A DNA stretch of 64,000 nucleotides from contig NC_083380.1 of NCBI RefSeq assembly GCF_031755915.1, positions 34,298,501-34,362,500 on the forward strand, written 5' to 3'. A program made the position numbers and the translations under genes. Below are positions 46,288 to 58,533 of this stretch, piece by piece. The notes beneath the pieces were generated by a model. It was given only the letters and a program-made list of their open reading frames with translations, did not search any database and was not told where the DNA came from. Each line of letters starts with the position of its first letter. The first letter of the stretch is position 1. This DNA comes from Ziziphus jujuba. Lineage: Eukaryota > Streptophyta > Magnoliopsida > Rosales > Rhamnaceae.

Positions 46288-47352
46288 TGATACGAACCTG
46301 GGATGACCTGCTCCTAAACCCGTATTATATTAGCCCGGATCTTAATTAAGTTCAAGTTCTAATGGAATGAACCTTAACCCCTAACCAACCTGTGGTTAGA
46401 AACCTTGGTATAATGTAGACACCACAATAGGGGATGGAAAACCTATTGATAAGTCAAGCTAAAACAACCAATTCTCTAATGGTGTTTTAGGTGTTCTCAA
46501 AGAACAAAGAGATAATTAATCTCACAAGTATTTTCTTTATCAAATCAAAGTTGTTTTCATATTGAAAAATAATCCTTTAAATAGGCTACAAAGCCACGAA
46601 ATAAAACCCTAAAAATAAAGAAAACCGGCCACCACACATAAAGAAACCTAGTTGGTCGAAACTATACTTCCTTTCCTAATCTAAGTTTGATTAATTAATT
46701 CCTTTATATTAAATTAGAAATTAATTAATTTACAATGGAAAGAATAAAATAAAAACCTTCCTAAAGTTATTTGTCCAGAGAATAAATAAATAAAAGCCAA
46801 AAAGTAATGGTAGTTTCCTAAAACAAAAAGTAAAAACAAATTAGGAAACTAAAAATGCTAGCCTTTTGATCAAGTTGACTTTGATCAATCTTTGACCTCT
46901 TTGAGCTCCAAATCAGCTTCTAGATGCTTTTTAGGATGCCAAATAAGCTGAATATGAAGTTCCACACGTTGCCCATGCTTGGAAAAATAAGAAAAGGCTA
47001 ATACAGTAAAATACAGTAAAGCCAGCAAGCAATACAGCAAATTCGGCCAAATTGTTGATGCTGTCTGTACAAGCCCTTTTTGATTGCATTTGAGGCTGCT
47101 TTAACTTGATTCCATGACCTCTTAGGCATATGTATTGAACCCATAAAGTATTGGAACCATTTCATGCTTCTCGGACTCCAAAAATGTACCAAAATCGTCA
47201 CCCGGGTCCGTATCGGCTTCCACTGTATAAATACTCCCAGGTTGTCCTTAAATCTCTTAATTTGAGCTCTTGTGATTGGCCTAGTCTTCATTCGTGTCGA
47301 GTCAGCACCACAGCGGGTTATCGGTAGAGCGGGCTCGGGCGGAATCACATCA
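46288..47352 (-). mobile_element. Solo LTR of the Gypsy-A family inside the Gypsy-B 5' LTR (TSD CTTCC)
   Basis: 1065 bp with perfect CTTCC duplications (46283-46287 and 47353-47357). Starts TGATACGAACCTGGG and ends GGAATCACATCA. It is the same family as 51421-52561, with several indels and substitutions, and carries the remains of the Pol C-terminal tail (IPPEPALPITRCGADSTRM). Removing it restores continuity of the Gypsy-B LTR with 38113-38467. Confidence 0.93.
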
Positions 47353-47491
47353 CTTCCTAAAATTCAGCACCCATATCCCACTACCTAGTCAACAACCTAG
47401 CCCACTAATAACAACAAAAATAACAAAACATTACCCAGTCAACTTGCAAAAACATAGGAACTTTCGAAGACCAATTCTAAAGACCCTATCA

Positions 47492-48497
47492 AAGAACCTA
47501 CAGGTATATATATATATATGTAAATGAAGCATCAGAAGATGTGCTTGCTAGCTACCAAATGAACAAAAGAGGGCCTATATATACTCTTAACCAACAGAAT
47601 GATCTTTCTTAGAAAATTGAAGTTGATTTTTTTTTTTTTTGTTTCTTCTGCACTTGGCGAGGTACTTAATTTAGATGTTGGTATATATCCTGATGAGAGA
47701 GAGTTTGCTAAATTAAGCCCAACCTACTTGACCAGCATTAATTTATTATGCTAAAAAAAGTAAGTAAATAAAATTAATTTTCTCTTTAAATTTTATGCCA
47801 CGGCTAGCTAGCTTCTCTTTAAGTTGTGCCTTTTGAAAGGGACCATGATGTTCGGAGTACTTTCTTGCTGGCCTCCTCGAAGGCTAATCATAAACATGTT
47901 TATAATACTCGTATTGTTAAAAGTCACTTCTCCATCAACGAAACCTGATGTGCAAGGTATGCTAGCTTCTTCAGTTTAACCTAAAAGTAACAAATTGAGG
48001 GTTTAATTAGTTTCCACTAATATAAGTGATCTCAAACGAGGACATCTTCAAAATTTTTAAATTGTGAATAAATGGGATTTATCATTTAAAATTGTTAGAT
48101 TACATGTTACATCAAATACTTATAATCCAATGGCTCTAAATAATTAGCCCATTTATTCTCAAATTTTTAATTTGAGAACCTACCTCACTTTAATCACCTT
48201 TATACTTTGCTCTTGCTTGTTCTTAATTATAAATTCCAACTACGTATAATAATTACTTTATAGTCATCGATCCAGCTCTTAGACTACATATGATTTTTGC
48301 CACTTTATATTAATTTGGCAACACTAGTATATTAAAGATAAAATACTATGTCTTAATTAGTAGCATAAAAAGAGACTTATTACATATTGGTAGAATGGTT
48401 GCTAGGTGAAGCAGGGTAGCAACCATTACCTTTAACCATCGTGAGAGTTTTTAAGAAGAGCATAACTGACAACCTCTTTCTTGTTTTTAGGAGAGAG
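47492..48497. other. Host spacer, nothing recognised
   Basis: AT-rich DNA with a TA run at 47506-47520. No exon or RNA gene supported. Confidence 0.4.
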
Positions 48498-49445
48498 TGT
48501 AACACTCTGCCCCGAAATATGTTGGAAATTTCTCAAGTTAATCAACGTTGATCGGGTTTGACTGTCATTGACCAAGAAGGGTCAAACTTTGACTTTTTGA
48601 CTCGGCAAGAATTCTAGATTGACCGAGGTACCGTTGAGAAGTACGCATCGACTCGAGTTCGTAGACTAGTAGCACGATGAAAACGAAGTTACGGTTTGAA
48701 AGTTATGGGCAAAACAAGTTGAGATCCAAATTGTCCGAGGGTGCTGAAGTTGACTTTTTATTGTTGTAAAAATGAGCTTTGACTTATGTACGGTTGTGAA
48801 GTACTCATTGATATGAGTCCATAGACTAGTGACACGCCTGATTTGGACATTTTGGTGAAAAGTTATGGACCTGAAAATTTTTTTCAAATACTATATTATT
48901 TTAATATTATTGTTAAACGTGTGAACAATTTGCACCATGTGTAATATTATGAAATGTGCCATGTGTCACGACAAGAAAATGCCACATGTTGGCCATGATT
49001 AAATACTACATTGTTTTAATATTATTTTCTATATATTTATTACTTTCTTTTTTTTATTTTCTTTTCTTTTCTTTTCTTCTCCTCCATGTGGAGAAATGCC
49101 CCATGGGCTTTTTCTTCTTCTTCTTCCTTCTTCTTCCTTCTCTCCTCCCCCTTCTTAGCCCCACCTTGGTTTCTCCATTTCTGACCGCTAGAAGGCCACA
49201 CGCACCGACCACCATCGAAGCCCAGTCGCCAGTGAGATCGGTTGCGAAGTTTGGTGGCTGGCCGACCGACGACGTGCCCAGATCAGCGGGTAAAGCCAGC
49301 GTTGGTACAAATTCCATTTTCGACGATTTCGCCATTTTTTGATGTACCCAATCCAAATTTATACTTTATCCCCCCCATTTTGCGTCCTGTGATCTAAAAA
49401 ATGGCCTCCATTTGTTCAATTTCAAAGCAGATTGTGAGATATGCA

Positions 49446-50438
49446 TGTTGAAATGTGGTGATCTTGCCACAATGTGCAAGGTAGTTCGGTTACACTTGCA
49501 CTCTTTGTTTTGCAACATCAAAGACCAAACATTATTTATGTTTATGCATTTTATTTTATCTTGTAATGTTTAAGAACAATATCCTTTTTGTAATGCCCTA
49601 AGCTCATTATCTAGCTTAGGGCCTTTTTGTCTAGTTACTGGAATTGTATTTCTAGCAACATAAGTCCACTTCCTTGGATTCTGTTTGAAGTAGGTTTGGG
49701 ATTTGGATCTGAATTTTGGATATGATAAGCTAGATATGCAGAGGAAGCAGCAGCAAAAAGAATGGCCCAATTTGGAGCTGAGAAGGCTGAGTTAAGCCCA
49801 AAACAATCTGACCCTTGTGCAGTTTTGTTGCCCAGAAAACTGGGCAAAACTGCCTCAGGTTTGATTACTTTTGAATGGGTAAATGGACTTTGTTTTATCT
49901 GGTTTTTGGGTAGAACATATTTTAATATTCAAAAAGGCTTCCCTCCAATTTTCAAGTCAAATGGAGCTGATTTTCAAATTCAAATGCCTTAGACAAGCTG
50001 AACTGCCCATTAAAGAAGGTTTCTTGCATGCCCAGCACATTGATTAGAGTTAGTTGAGGTAGTTTGGCTTGGTTGGTTACTTTTAATGCTTTTGTATTTA
50101 TTGCTCAATATGGCAGCATGCCTTATTGTCTTTTTGATGTATTTAAAAGTATGAAAATTGTAATGAAAAACGTAGAGGAAGGTATATTCAAAAAAACATA
50201 TTTTGAAAAACAACAACTTTTGGCTCTCTCTCTCAACTACTACATTTGTTTTCTTCTTCTTCCCAAAAGCTAACAACCTTCTCAAGAACCCCAAACCTCC
50301 ATTAAAACTAGAAACAAAACCTTAACAAACCCAACAACAAAATCAAGAACCAAGAACCAACAACAATCATTATTGACTAACACCTTGAATGATTGTGCCC
50401 TAGGGTACAACAACATAAACCTACACCAAATTCCAACA
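49446..50438 (+). repeat. Copia-3 5' LTR
   Basis: 993 bp, close to 62884-63869 apart from a rearranged patch near 49860-49920 where the 3' LTR has a different short sequence. It has inverted orientation relative to the Copia-1 LTRs. Confidence 0.92.
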
Positions 50439-50450
50439 TGGTATTAGAGC
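50439..50450 (+). promoter_or_regulatory. Copia-3 primer-binding site
   Basis: TGGTATTAGAGC abuts the 5' LTR. It is the initiator-Met site TGGTATCAGAGC with one C-to-T change. Confidence 0.88.
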
Positions 50451-50562
50451 ATAGTGTAATTTCTTAGGACCTTGTGAGCTTTCAACCTAGACCATTTTAT
50501 TTGTGAGAGGATCCCCCACCTAAAGCCTACCAACCGAAACCAAAACCTTCCAAAAATGCTAG

Positions 50563-51420
50563 TTGAAACTCACCAAAACACCACCTCCCGAGAGCTTGTT
50601 CTTGTGTCCATTTTTCAAAACTCGTCAAAAACCATTTTTTCAAATGGCCTCACAATCCTTTGCAACCCCAATACCACCTAAGTTTGAAGGCCAAAACTAT
50701 TCCATTTGGAGTATAAAAATGAAAGCCTACCTTCAAGCCTTTGGTTTATGGGAAGTCGTAGAAGAAGGTTATGTAGTGGAAGAGTTGAGAGCCAATGCAA
50801 CCCAAGCACAAAGAAATGCACATGAGGCCGAAGTTGCCAAGGGTTCAAGGCCCTCACTGCCTTGCACTCCTCCGTGAGTGATTCCATTTTTACATGGATA
50901 ATGTCATGCACAAGTGCTAGAGAGGTTTGGATAAAGCTTCAAGAGGAGTTCCATGGAAATACTAGAACTCGACAAATGCAAGTTTTAAACCTAAGAAGAG
51001 AGTTTGAGACCTTGGAGATGAAGGAGAATGAGCTTGTCAAGGATTTCACGAAAAGGATGCTTAAAGTGGTAAATCAAATTTGGGTCCTTGGTGAGCAATT
51101 TACCGATCAAAGGATAGTAGAGAAAGTATTGGTGAGCTTACCCGAAAAGTTTCAAGCTAAGATTTCCTCTCTTGAAGAATCTAGAAATCTTAGTGAAATA
51201 ACCTTGAGTGAGCTCATCAATGTTCTTCAAGCAACCGAACAAAGGAGAGCCCTTAGAAAGGAGGAGACCATAGAGAGTGCATTCTATGGTGGCCACGACA
51301 ACAAAAAGAAGAATAAAGGAAGGAAGAGCAACAACACCAACCAAACCGGTTTTACAACCAACAACAACACAAACAACAACAAAAGTGGATGGAATCAATA
51401 ACAACAACAACAAAGCCATC
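50563..51420 (+). pseudogene. Copia-3 gag, N-terminal part (frameshift and nonsense)
   Basis: Starts as in Copia-1 (MKLTKTPPPESLF; internal MASQSFATP at 50644). A one-base loss near 50841 shifts the frame; the correct frame resumes as HSSVSDSIFTWIMSC and runs to a TAA at 51399-51401 in the glutamine-rich stretch, where Copia-1 has CAA. Sequence identity to Copia-1 gag is very high. Gypsy-A interrupts the gene 19 bases after this stop, at the CCATC target; the zinc knuckles lie on the other side of the insertion (from 59680). Confidence 0.9.
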
Positions 51421-52561
51421 TGATACGAACCTAGGACGACCTGCTCCTAAACCCGTATTATATTAGCCCGGATCTTTAATTAAGTTCAAGTTCTAATGGA
51501 ATGGACCTCAACCCCTAACCAACCTGTGGTTAGAAACCTTGGTATAATGTAGACGCCACAATAGGGGATGGAAAACCTATTGATAAGTCAAGCTAAAACA
51601 ACCAATTCTCTAATGGTGTTTTAGGTGTTCTCAAAGAACAAAGAGATAATTAATCTCACAAGTATTTTCTTAATCAAATCAAAGTTTTTAAAGTTATATT
51701 ATTAATGAAAAATAAGCCTTTAAATAGGCTTTGAAAGAAACAAAATAAACCCTAAAAACCCTAGGAAAAACCGGCCACTCAATGAAGAATTCTACCTTGG
51801 CCGAAACTTTCCTTTTCCTAATGTAATTTGGATTAATTAATTCCTTTATTTTGAATTAGGAATTAATTAATTTACAAAGAAAATAATAAAATAATAACTT
51901 TCCTAATCTTATTTGTCCAGAAAATAAATAAATAGAACTAAAAATAATGGTAGTTTCCTAAAACAAAAAGTAGAATAAAATTAGGAAACTAAAATACTAG
52001 CTTTTTGACTACATTGACTTTGACCAATTCTTTGACCCAAGTGAGCTCCAAATCAGCTTCAATATTCTTTGTAGGATGCCAAATAAGCTTATTGTGAAGT
52101 TCCTCACGTTGCCCTTGCTTGGAAGTAAGAGAAAAGTCTAATACAGTAAAATACAGTAAAGCCCGCGAAGAATACAGCAAATCCGGCCTTTCCTTCTCCT
52201 TGTGCGCAAACCTCCTTGTTGGTCGGCTTTGAAGCTGATTTGGCTGGTTTCTATGACTCATCCTCCATATAAATTAAACCCATAAAGATGGGGTTCCAAT
52301 TCATACAACCCGGCCTCTTTATTGTTACCAAAAACGTCACCCGACCCCGTTTTGGCTTCTATTGCTTGTATGAGTAAAACAGGCCTTTGTTCTTTAGATA
52401 TGGCCAACCCCTCTTGACTATGACTTATTCCTTGTATGAAGACAGCAAGATTGTCCTTGAACTTCTTGGCTTGGGCCCTAGTGATCGGCCCCACCTTCAT
52501 TTGTAATGGGTCAGCACCCCAGCGGGTTGTTGGTCGAGCTGTCTCGGGTGGATTCGCATCA
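51421..52561 (-). repeat. Gypsy-A 3' LTR (encodes the Pol C-terminus)
   Basis: 1141 bp. The minus-strand Pol frame crosses the LTR boundary at 52561 and continues about 100 codons to the stop at 52258. The polypurine tract AGAGGAGGGGAA (minus strand, 52573-52562) abuts the LTR and is itself translated (QEEGN). Confidence 0.94.
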
Positions 52562-55500
52562 TTCCCCTCCTCTTGAAAAGGATTTGTCCTCAAATCGAAA
52601 TCATCACCTGCAGCAAAAGGAGATAAATCAGCAACATTAAAGGAAGCACTAACATTATACTCACCCGGTAGATCAAGCTTGTAAGCATTGTTGTTTATCC
52701 TCTCCAAAACTTGAAAAGGTCCATCACCCCTCGGCATGAGTTTTGATTTCCTTTGTTCGGGGAATCTTTCTTTCCTTAAATGCAGCCACACCCAATCTCC
52801 AGGTTCAAACACCATTGATTTTCGGCCTTGATTAGCCACCCTTGCATATTGCTCGGTCCTCCTCTCAATGTTTGCTTGGGTTTTCTCATGAATCTGCTTT
52901 ACAAAATCAGCTTTTTGTTTTCCATCTAGATTAGCACGCTCACTTAAAGGCAAAGGTGTTAAATCTAATGGAGTCAAAGGATTAAAACCATAAACAATTT
53001 CAAATGGAGTAAATTTAGTTGCTGAATGTAAAGACCTATTATATGCAAATTCAACATGTGGCAAACATTCTTCCCAAGTCCTTAAATTTCTACTAATTAA
53101 TGCTCTCAACAATGCAGACAAGGTTCTATTTACTACTTCGGTTTGTCCATCAGTTTGTGGATGAGAAGTAGTTGAAAATAAAAGCTTAGTACCTAATTTA
53201 GCCCACAATGTTTTCCAAAAATAGCTTAAGAACTTAGCATCCCTATCCGACACAATAGTTTTTGGCATTCCATGCAATCTCACAATTTCCTTGAAAAATA
53301 AATTAGCAATGTTGGATGCATTATCAGTTTTATTACATGCAATAAAATGTGCCATCTTAGAAAACCTATCTACTACAACAAATATTGAATCCTTACCTGT
53401 CCTTGACCTAGGCAACCCAAGAATAAAATCCATAGACAAATCTATCCAAGGATAGGTAGGAATCGGCAAAGGCTTATACAATCCATGCGGTTTCAATGTT
53501 GATTTTGTTTTTCGGCACTTCACACATCTTTCACAAATTCTCTCAACATCTCTCCTCATGTTAGGCCAATAAAAATGTTATTGCAGCAAGGATAAAGTCT
53601 TTAAAATACCAAAATGACCCATTAAACCACCCCCATGTCCTTCCCGAACCAATAATTCCCTTATACTACAATTAGGCACACAAAGTTTGTTTTCCTTAAA
53701 CAAATATCCCTCAAATATGTAAAATTTATTAAATCCATGTTTCAAACAGGTTCTAAAAATTTCTCCAAAGTCACTATCATGCTCATAAAGTTCTTTCAAT
53801 TGTTCAAATCCAAGCAATCTAGCATCTAAATTAGAAAAGAGCACATACCTTCGGGATAATGCATCGGCAACCACATTTTCCTTACCTTTTTTGTAGCGGA
53901 TCACATATGGAAATGTTTCAATAAACTCAATCCACTTAGCATGCCTTCGGTTGAGCTTTCCTTGTCCCTTGATATGCTTCAAAGACTCATGATCCGTATG
54001 AATCACAAACTCCTTTGGCATAAGATAATGCTGCCACGTCTCCAAAGCCCTCACCAAAGCATACATCTCCTTGTCATAAGTCGGGTAGTTTAGGGCAGCT
54101 CCATTCAATTTTTCACTAAAGTAGGCTATGGGCCTTCCTTCTTGCATTAAAACAGCTCCAATACCTACACCCGAAGCATCACACTCAATTTCAAAAGTCT
54201 TAGAAAAATTTGGCAAAACTAACAAAGGTGCATTACACAATTTTTCTTTCAACAAATTAAAAGATTTTTCTTGTACTTCCCCCCATTTGAAGCCAACATT
54301 CTTCTTGACAACTTCATTCAATGGTGCTGCTATGGTACTAAAATCCTTGACAAATCTTCGGTAAAAGCTTGCCAAGCCATGAAAGCTCCTCACTTGGGTA
54401 ATGGAAGTAGGAACCGGCCACTCTTAGATTGCCTTCACCTTAGCTTGATCAACTTTGATTCCTGCAGCACTTACTACAAAACCTAGAAACACAAGCTCTT
54501 CTTTGCAAAAGTCACATTTTTTAATGTTAGCAAATAATCTTTCCTTTCTAAAAACTTGCAAAACTTGCCTAAGTTGATCCACATGGTCATCTAAATTTCG
54601 GCTATATATTAAAATGTCATCAAAATAAACAACCACAAATTTACCAATAAATGGATGCATTACATGATTCATAAGCCTCATGAAAGTACTAGGTGCATTG
54701 GATAATCCAAAAGGCATAACTAACCATTCATACAGTCCATATTTAGTTTTGAATGCGGTTTTCCATTCATCACCTTCTTTCATCCTAATTTGATGATAAC
54801 CACTCCTAAGATCAATTTTTGTAAACATGCAAGCACCATGCAATTCATCAAGCATATCATCTAATCTAGGAATGGGATGTCTATATTTGATGGTAATATT
54901 ATTTATAGCTCTACAATCAACACACATTCTCCAAGAACCATCCTTTTTAGGTACCAACAAAACAGGAACAGCACATGGACTTAAACTCTCACGAATATAT
55001 CCTTTATCAAGCAAATCACATACCTGTTTTTGCAGCTCCTTTGTTTCTTCGGGATTGCTCCTATAAGCTGGTCTATTTGGTATGGCAGCCCCTGGAACAA
55101 AGTCAATTTGATGTTCTATCCCTCGAATAGGTGGTAGTCCACTTGGAATTTCACTTGGGAAGACATCTCCAAATTCCTTCAAAAGAGAAATCATTGAACT
55201 TGGCAATTCAAGTTCTTCAAAATTAGTTTGATCATTAAAATAATTTTCTTCAAAATTAGTTTGATCATTAAAATAATTTTCTTTGTAAAGCATGACCAGC
55301 AAAGGTTTCTTACACTCAATAACCTTATTAATATCCCCTACACTCAAATAAAAATTCTGGTTTTTCCTCTCTTTTCTTTCTTTTCTTTTTCCTTCCTCGG
55401 TTTGGCTCTCATTGGCGGAAATTTCCAGTTTTTTTATGCTCTCGGGTTTGCTCTCTTTTCTCACCTCTCTCTCGACTTTTTCTTGGTCTTTCCACTCAAT

Positions 55501-57396
55501 ATGAACCTTAGAACCCTTACCTTGGTCAGCAACCTCAATCTTACCTTCTTGAATGGATGGTGAAGCCGTTGGTGCCATGCTTGCTTTTTCCTTGAGCTTT
55601 TCGGCTTCTCTCCTTTGTTGCATTTGTAATTGGTCCTTGTAAACCTCTTTAGGAGATAATGGTTCCAGCTTGATCTTCTTCCCTTTAAACCTGAAAACAA
55701 TACTATTTTCTCGACCAAAATGAGTAGCATCTTTATCAAATTGCCATGGTCTACCTAATAGTATATGTCCAGCAATCATGGGTACAATATCACATAAAAC
55801 TACATCCTCATATCTACCTATATTAAATTTTACTTTGGCTTGTTTGTTTACTTTCATCTCACCACTATCATTAAGCCATTGTAATCTATAAGGTTTTGGA
55901 TGTTTAATTGTTTTCAAACCTAATTTATCAACTACAAGATTACTTATCACATTAGTACAACTCCCACTATCTATAATCATGCTACAAATTTTACCTTGTA
56001 TTTCGCAGTGAGTGTGGAAGATGTTTTCTCTTTGTATCTGCTCTTCATCTTTGTAGACAGCAAGTACTCTCCTTGAAACCAAGCTCAACTCGGATTTAGA
56101 TGTATCTACAGGTTCGGTTTCATCTTCATTACATTCCTCCTCTTGCTCGGTTTTAGCGCCACTTTCTTCACTTGCGGATTCCAGCTCACCATCACCCTTT
56201 AATACCATGATTCTTCTATTTGGGCATTGGCTGGATATGTGTCCTCTTCCTTGGCACTTAAAACAAATTATTTCTCTAGATTTTTGAGGTTTAGGATCAG
56301 ATTTTATCTCACCTCTAAGTGCTTGGACAGATTCGGTCTTGACCTCCCTTCTTGGCCGGTTGGTTGATTCTTCTCCTAATTTCGGCCTCAACTTGTTTTC
56401 ATAAGTGGAATTGTTTTTCCAGCCACTTGAACTTGTCCTTCCACTGCTAGAAACTCCTCCAAACCGTGTACTAACACCCCTCCTCTTGAATTGGTTCTCA
56501 AGTTTAATGGCTACATGCAACATCTCCTCCAATTCCAAGTATTGTTGTAATTCAAGTTGGTTGGCAATGTCACGGTTTAACCCTCCAAGAAATCTTGCCA
56601 TTGTTGCCTCTCTATCCTCCCTCATGTTTAACCTCATCATTAACATCTCCATCTCTTTGTAATAATCCTCCACGGACCTACTACCTTGAGACAAAGATTG
56701 AAGCCTTTGATGCAGCAACCTTTGGTAATGGGATGGCACAAACCGCTTCCTCATGACTCCTTTCATTTGTCGCCATGTTGTAATTAAGTCTTCACCAACC
56801 CTCCTTCGGGTGCTTTGCTCATTTATCCACCATTGGAGTGCATAATGGCCAAACTCCATTGCTGCCATCTTCACCTTCTTACCTTCCGAATAGTTGTGGC
56901 AGTCAAAAATCATCTCCATTTTCTCTTCCCACTCCAAATAAGCTTCAGGATCACTTTTACCCATAAAAGGTGGGATATTAACCTTGATATTTCCCAAATC
57001 TTCATCTGTATCCTCCCTCCTATATCTCCCACGGCCAGCTCTATCTTGGACAGCAAAGGCTTCGTCCATACCTTCCTCAAAGTCACCGTCCAATGGCTCC
57101 TCATCAAATTCCTCTCTCGGCCTCTCGCGACCTCCTCGTCCTCGGCCTCGTCCTCGTCCTCCATGGAATTCTTGCCTATTTCTTGTATTCGGCCTTCCTT
57201 GTGAGGCTTCTAATCTTCCCACTCTTTGGTTTACATGCTCAAATTGAGCACTCATCCGCTGTATTGATTCCAAAATAATTCTCAAGTCCACTTGGTCTCC
57301 ATTTCCGGTAGCTCGGTCATCGCCATGAAATGCTACGGACTCTTCCTCATTGATCCTCAAGGGTGGATCCCCTCTTCTTATTCTAGAATCTGTCAT
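52258..57396 (-). pseudogene. Gypsy-A Gag-Pol polyprotein frame with two nonsense codons
   Basis: One continuous frame of about 1713 codons, interrupted by TAA at 54424-54426 (between RT and the RNase H connection) and TAA at 53578-53580 (before integrase). Order: arginine/glycine-rich N-terminal segment (GRGRGRGRGGRERP, about 80-93), gag capsid (LEWEEKMEMIF; ALQWWINEQ), CCHC knuckle CFKCQGRGHISSQC (about 376-390), protease MIIDSGSCTNVIS (about 472), RT ([24 protein letters not shown] near 922), RNase H ([26 protein letters not shown]), and integrase ([38 protein letters not shown]). The tail [19 protein letters not shown] is encoded in the LTR. No chromodomain is visible. All catalytic acids are present, so only the two stops appear disabling. 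Confidence 0.93.
55217..55282 (-). repeat. 33-bp tandem duplication in Gypsy-A Pol linker
   Basis: The block encoding ENYFNDQTNFE occurs twice in tandem, in frame, between protease and RT. It adds 11 residues and does not disturb the frame. Confidence 0.85.
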
Positions 57397-58519
57397 GTTA
57401 GTAAAATACTACAAAAAACAAAAATAAATAAATCCTCACAATATTCACTCCCTCACGTGTTTCACTCAAACAAGGTCTCGACACTCGTGTTTGCACACTA
57501 GTTTCGGCTTTTACCCTCTTTTAAGCTCACACACTCTTGCCTTTTTCCACTCAATGAATTATCTCAAAGTTTTAATTAAAACACCCACAAAACAGCAATT
57601 AGATCACTAGTATGTTTTAATTAAACTTATCAACAAAGCAGTAGAAAAAAAAAAAAAAGTAGGCAATACCGAAAGAATCCAACAAATCCTAATTTTTCGG
57701 CTTTCTAGACAAGAAAACACAAAATAATGGGAAAACATTGGAATTTTTGAAAACTGCACCAGATGATAGTAGATTATGAGTTCAAGAATAAAATTCCAGA
57801 AAAAGAAAGTCAAATACGAACAAGAATCAAAGAGAACAAAAATATAGAAAAGTGTTGGTTGTTGTTCTTGTAATTCAAGTTTTGTATCAATTCCTTTAAC
57901 TAATTTTAATCCAAAAAATTTAAACACCCAAAATCCAAATATCCAGCAGCAAAAATAATTTCCCAGCAACTCAAATATTGAATAAATAATCAAAAAAAAA
58001 ACCCAGCAGCTCCAACAAACCGAAATATTTTTTTTTTTATTCGGCTTTACCTCTTCTTTTTTTTTTTGTTGTTTTTTTTTTTTTTTTTCACTCACAGAAC
58101 ATAAACAACTGCAGTAGCAAGAATAATTACCAAAATTGCAATTCCAACTCCAAAACAAATACCAAACCCGTGACCTCCAAATAAACAAAATGTGTAGTTT
58201 TTTTTTGTTTTTTTTTTTTAAATGTTGCCGCAAACTTCTTTTTTTTTTTTTTTTTTTTTTTTTTGAATATATGAATGCAAATATTTAAGACTAAAACAGC
58301 AAAGAAAAATCAACCAAAACCAAATTAACAAGAACAATGATAAAAGACAACCAACAAACTAGGAAACAAAAATACGATAAAACTAGGAATGAATTTTTTT
58401 TTTTTTTTAAATGCTGAACGTGTATAGGATGGATGCAACCTTAACCTAATGCTAAAATTGCAGAATAACACAAAAACAAATAAAGCAAATAAAGATAGAT
58501 CAAACCTGAACAAAATTTA
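57397..58519 (-). other. Gypsy-A untranslated leader
   Basis: About 1.1 kb between the primer-binding site and the gag ATG, with many long T/A homopolymers on the plus strand (58029-58090, 58199-58265, 58395-58410). A 209-codon minus-strand frame inside (57607-58233) is low-complexity Lys/Phe-rich sequence and not credible as a gene. Confidence 0.7.
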
Positions 58520-58531
58520 GCTCTGATACCA
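58520..58531 (-). promoter_or_regulatory. Gypsy-A primer-binding site (initiator tRNA-Met)
   Basis: The minus strand reads TGGTATCAGAGC two bases after the 5' LTR. Confidence 0.93.
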
Positions 58532-58533
58532 AA

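Larger units (their letters stand above)
38113..47491 (-). mobile_element. Gypsy-B: chromodomain-type Ty3/Gypsy retrotransposon, decayed, with two nested insertions
   Basis: Flanked by perfect AAGAA duplications (38108-38112 and 47492-47496). The left (3') LTR is 38113-38467 (355 bp). The right (5') LTR is 46076-47491 and is about 346 bp once the solo Gypsy-A LTR at 46288-47352 and one TSD copy are removed. Each LTR starts TGATGAGGCC on the plus strand, ends ATCA, and carries a GAGAGA run (about 38200-38224 and 46163-46191). Gag to Pol fragments lie on the minus strand in normal order, split by the 3.2-kb insertion at 41084-44314. Confidence 0.92.

Noticed and set aside
51989..52261. 91-codon frame in the LTR starting ATGA-overlapped with the Pol stop (also at 59102-59374)
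   Set aside because: Attractive as an extra gene, but it is not preserved in the two older solo LTRs, so probably chance.
57607..58233. 209-codon minus-strand frame
   Set aside because: Built largely from A/T homopolymers in the Gypsy-A leader; Lys/Phe low complexity.
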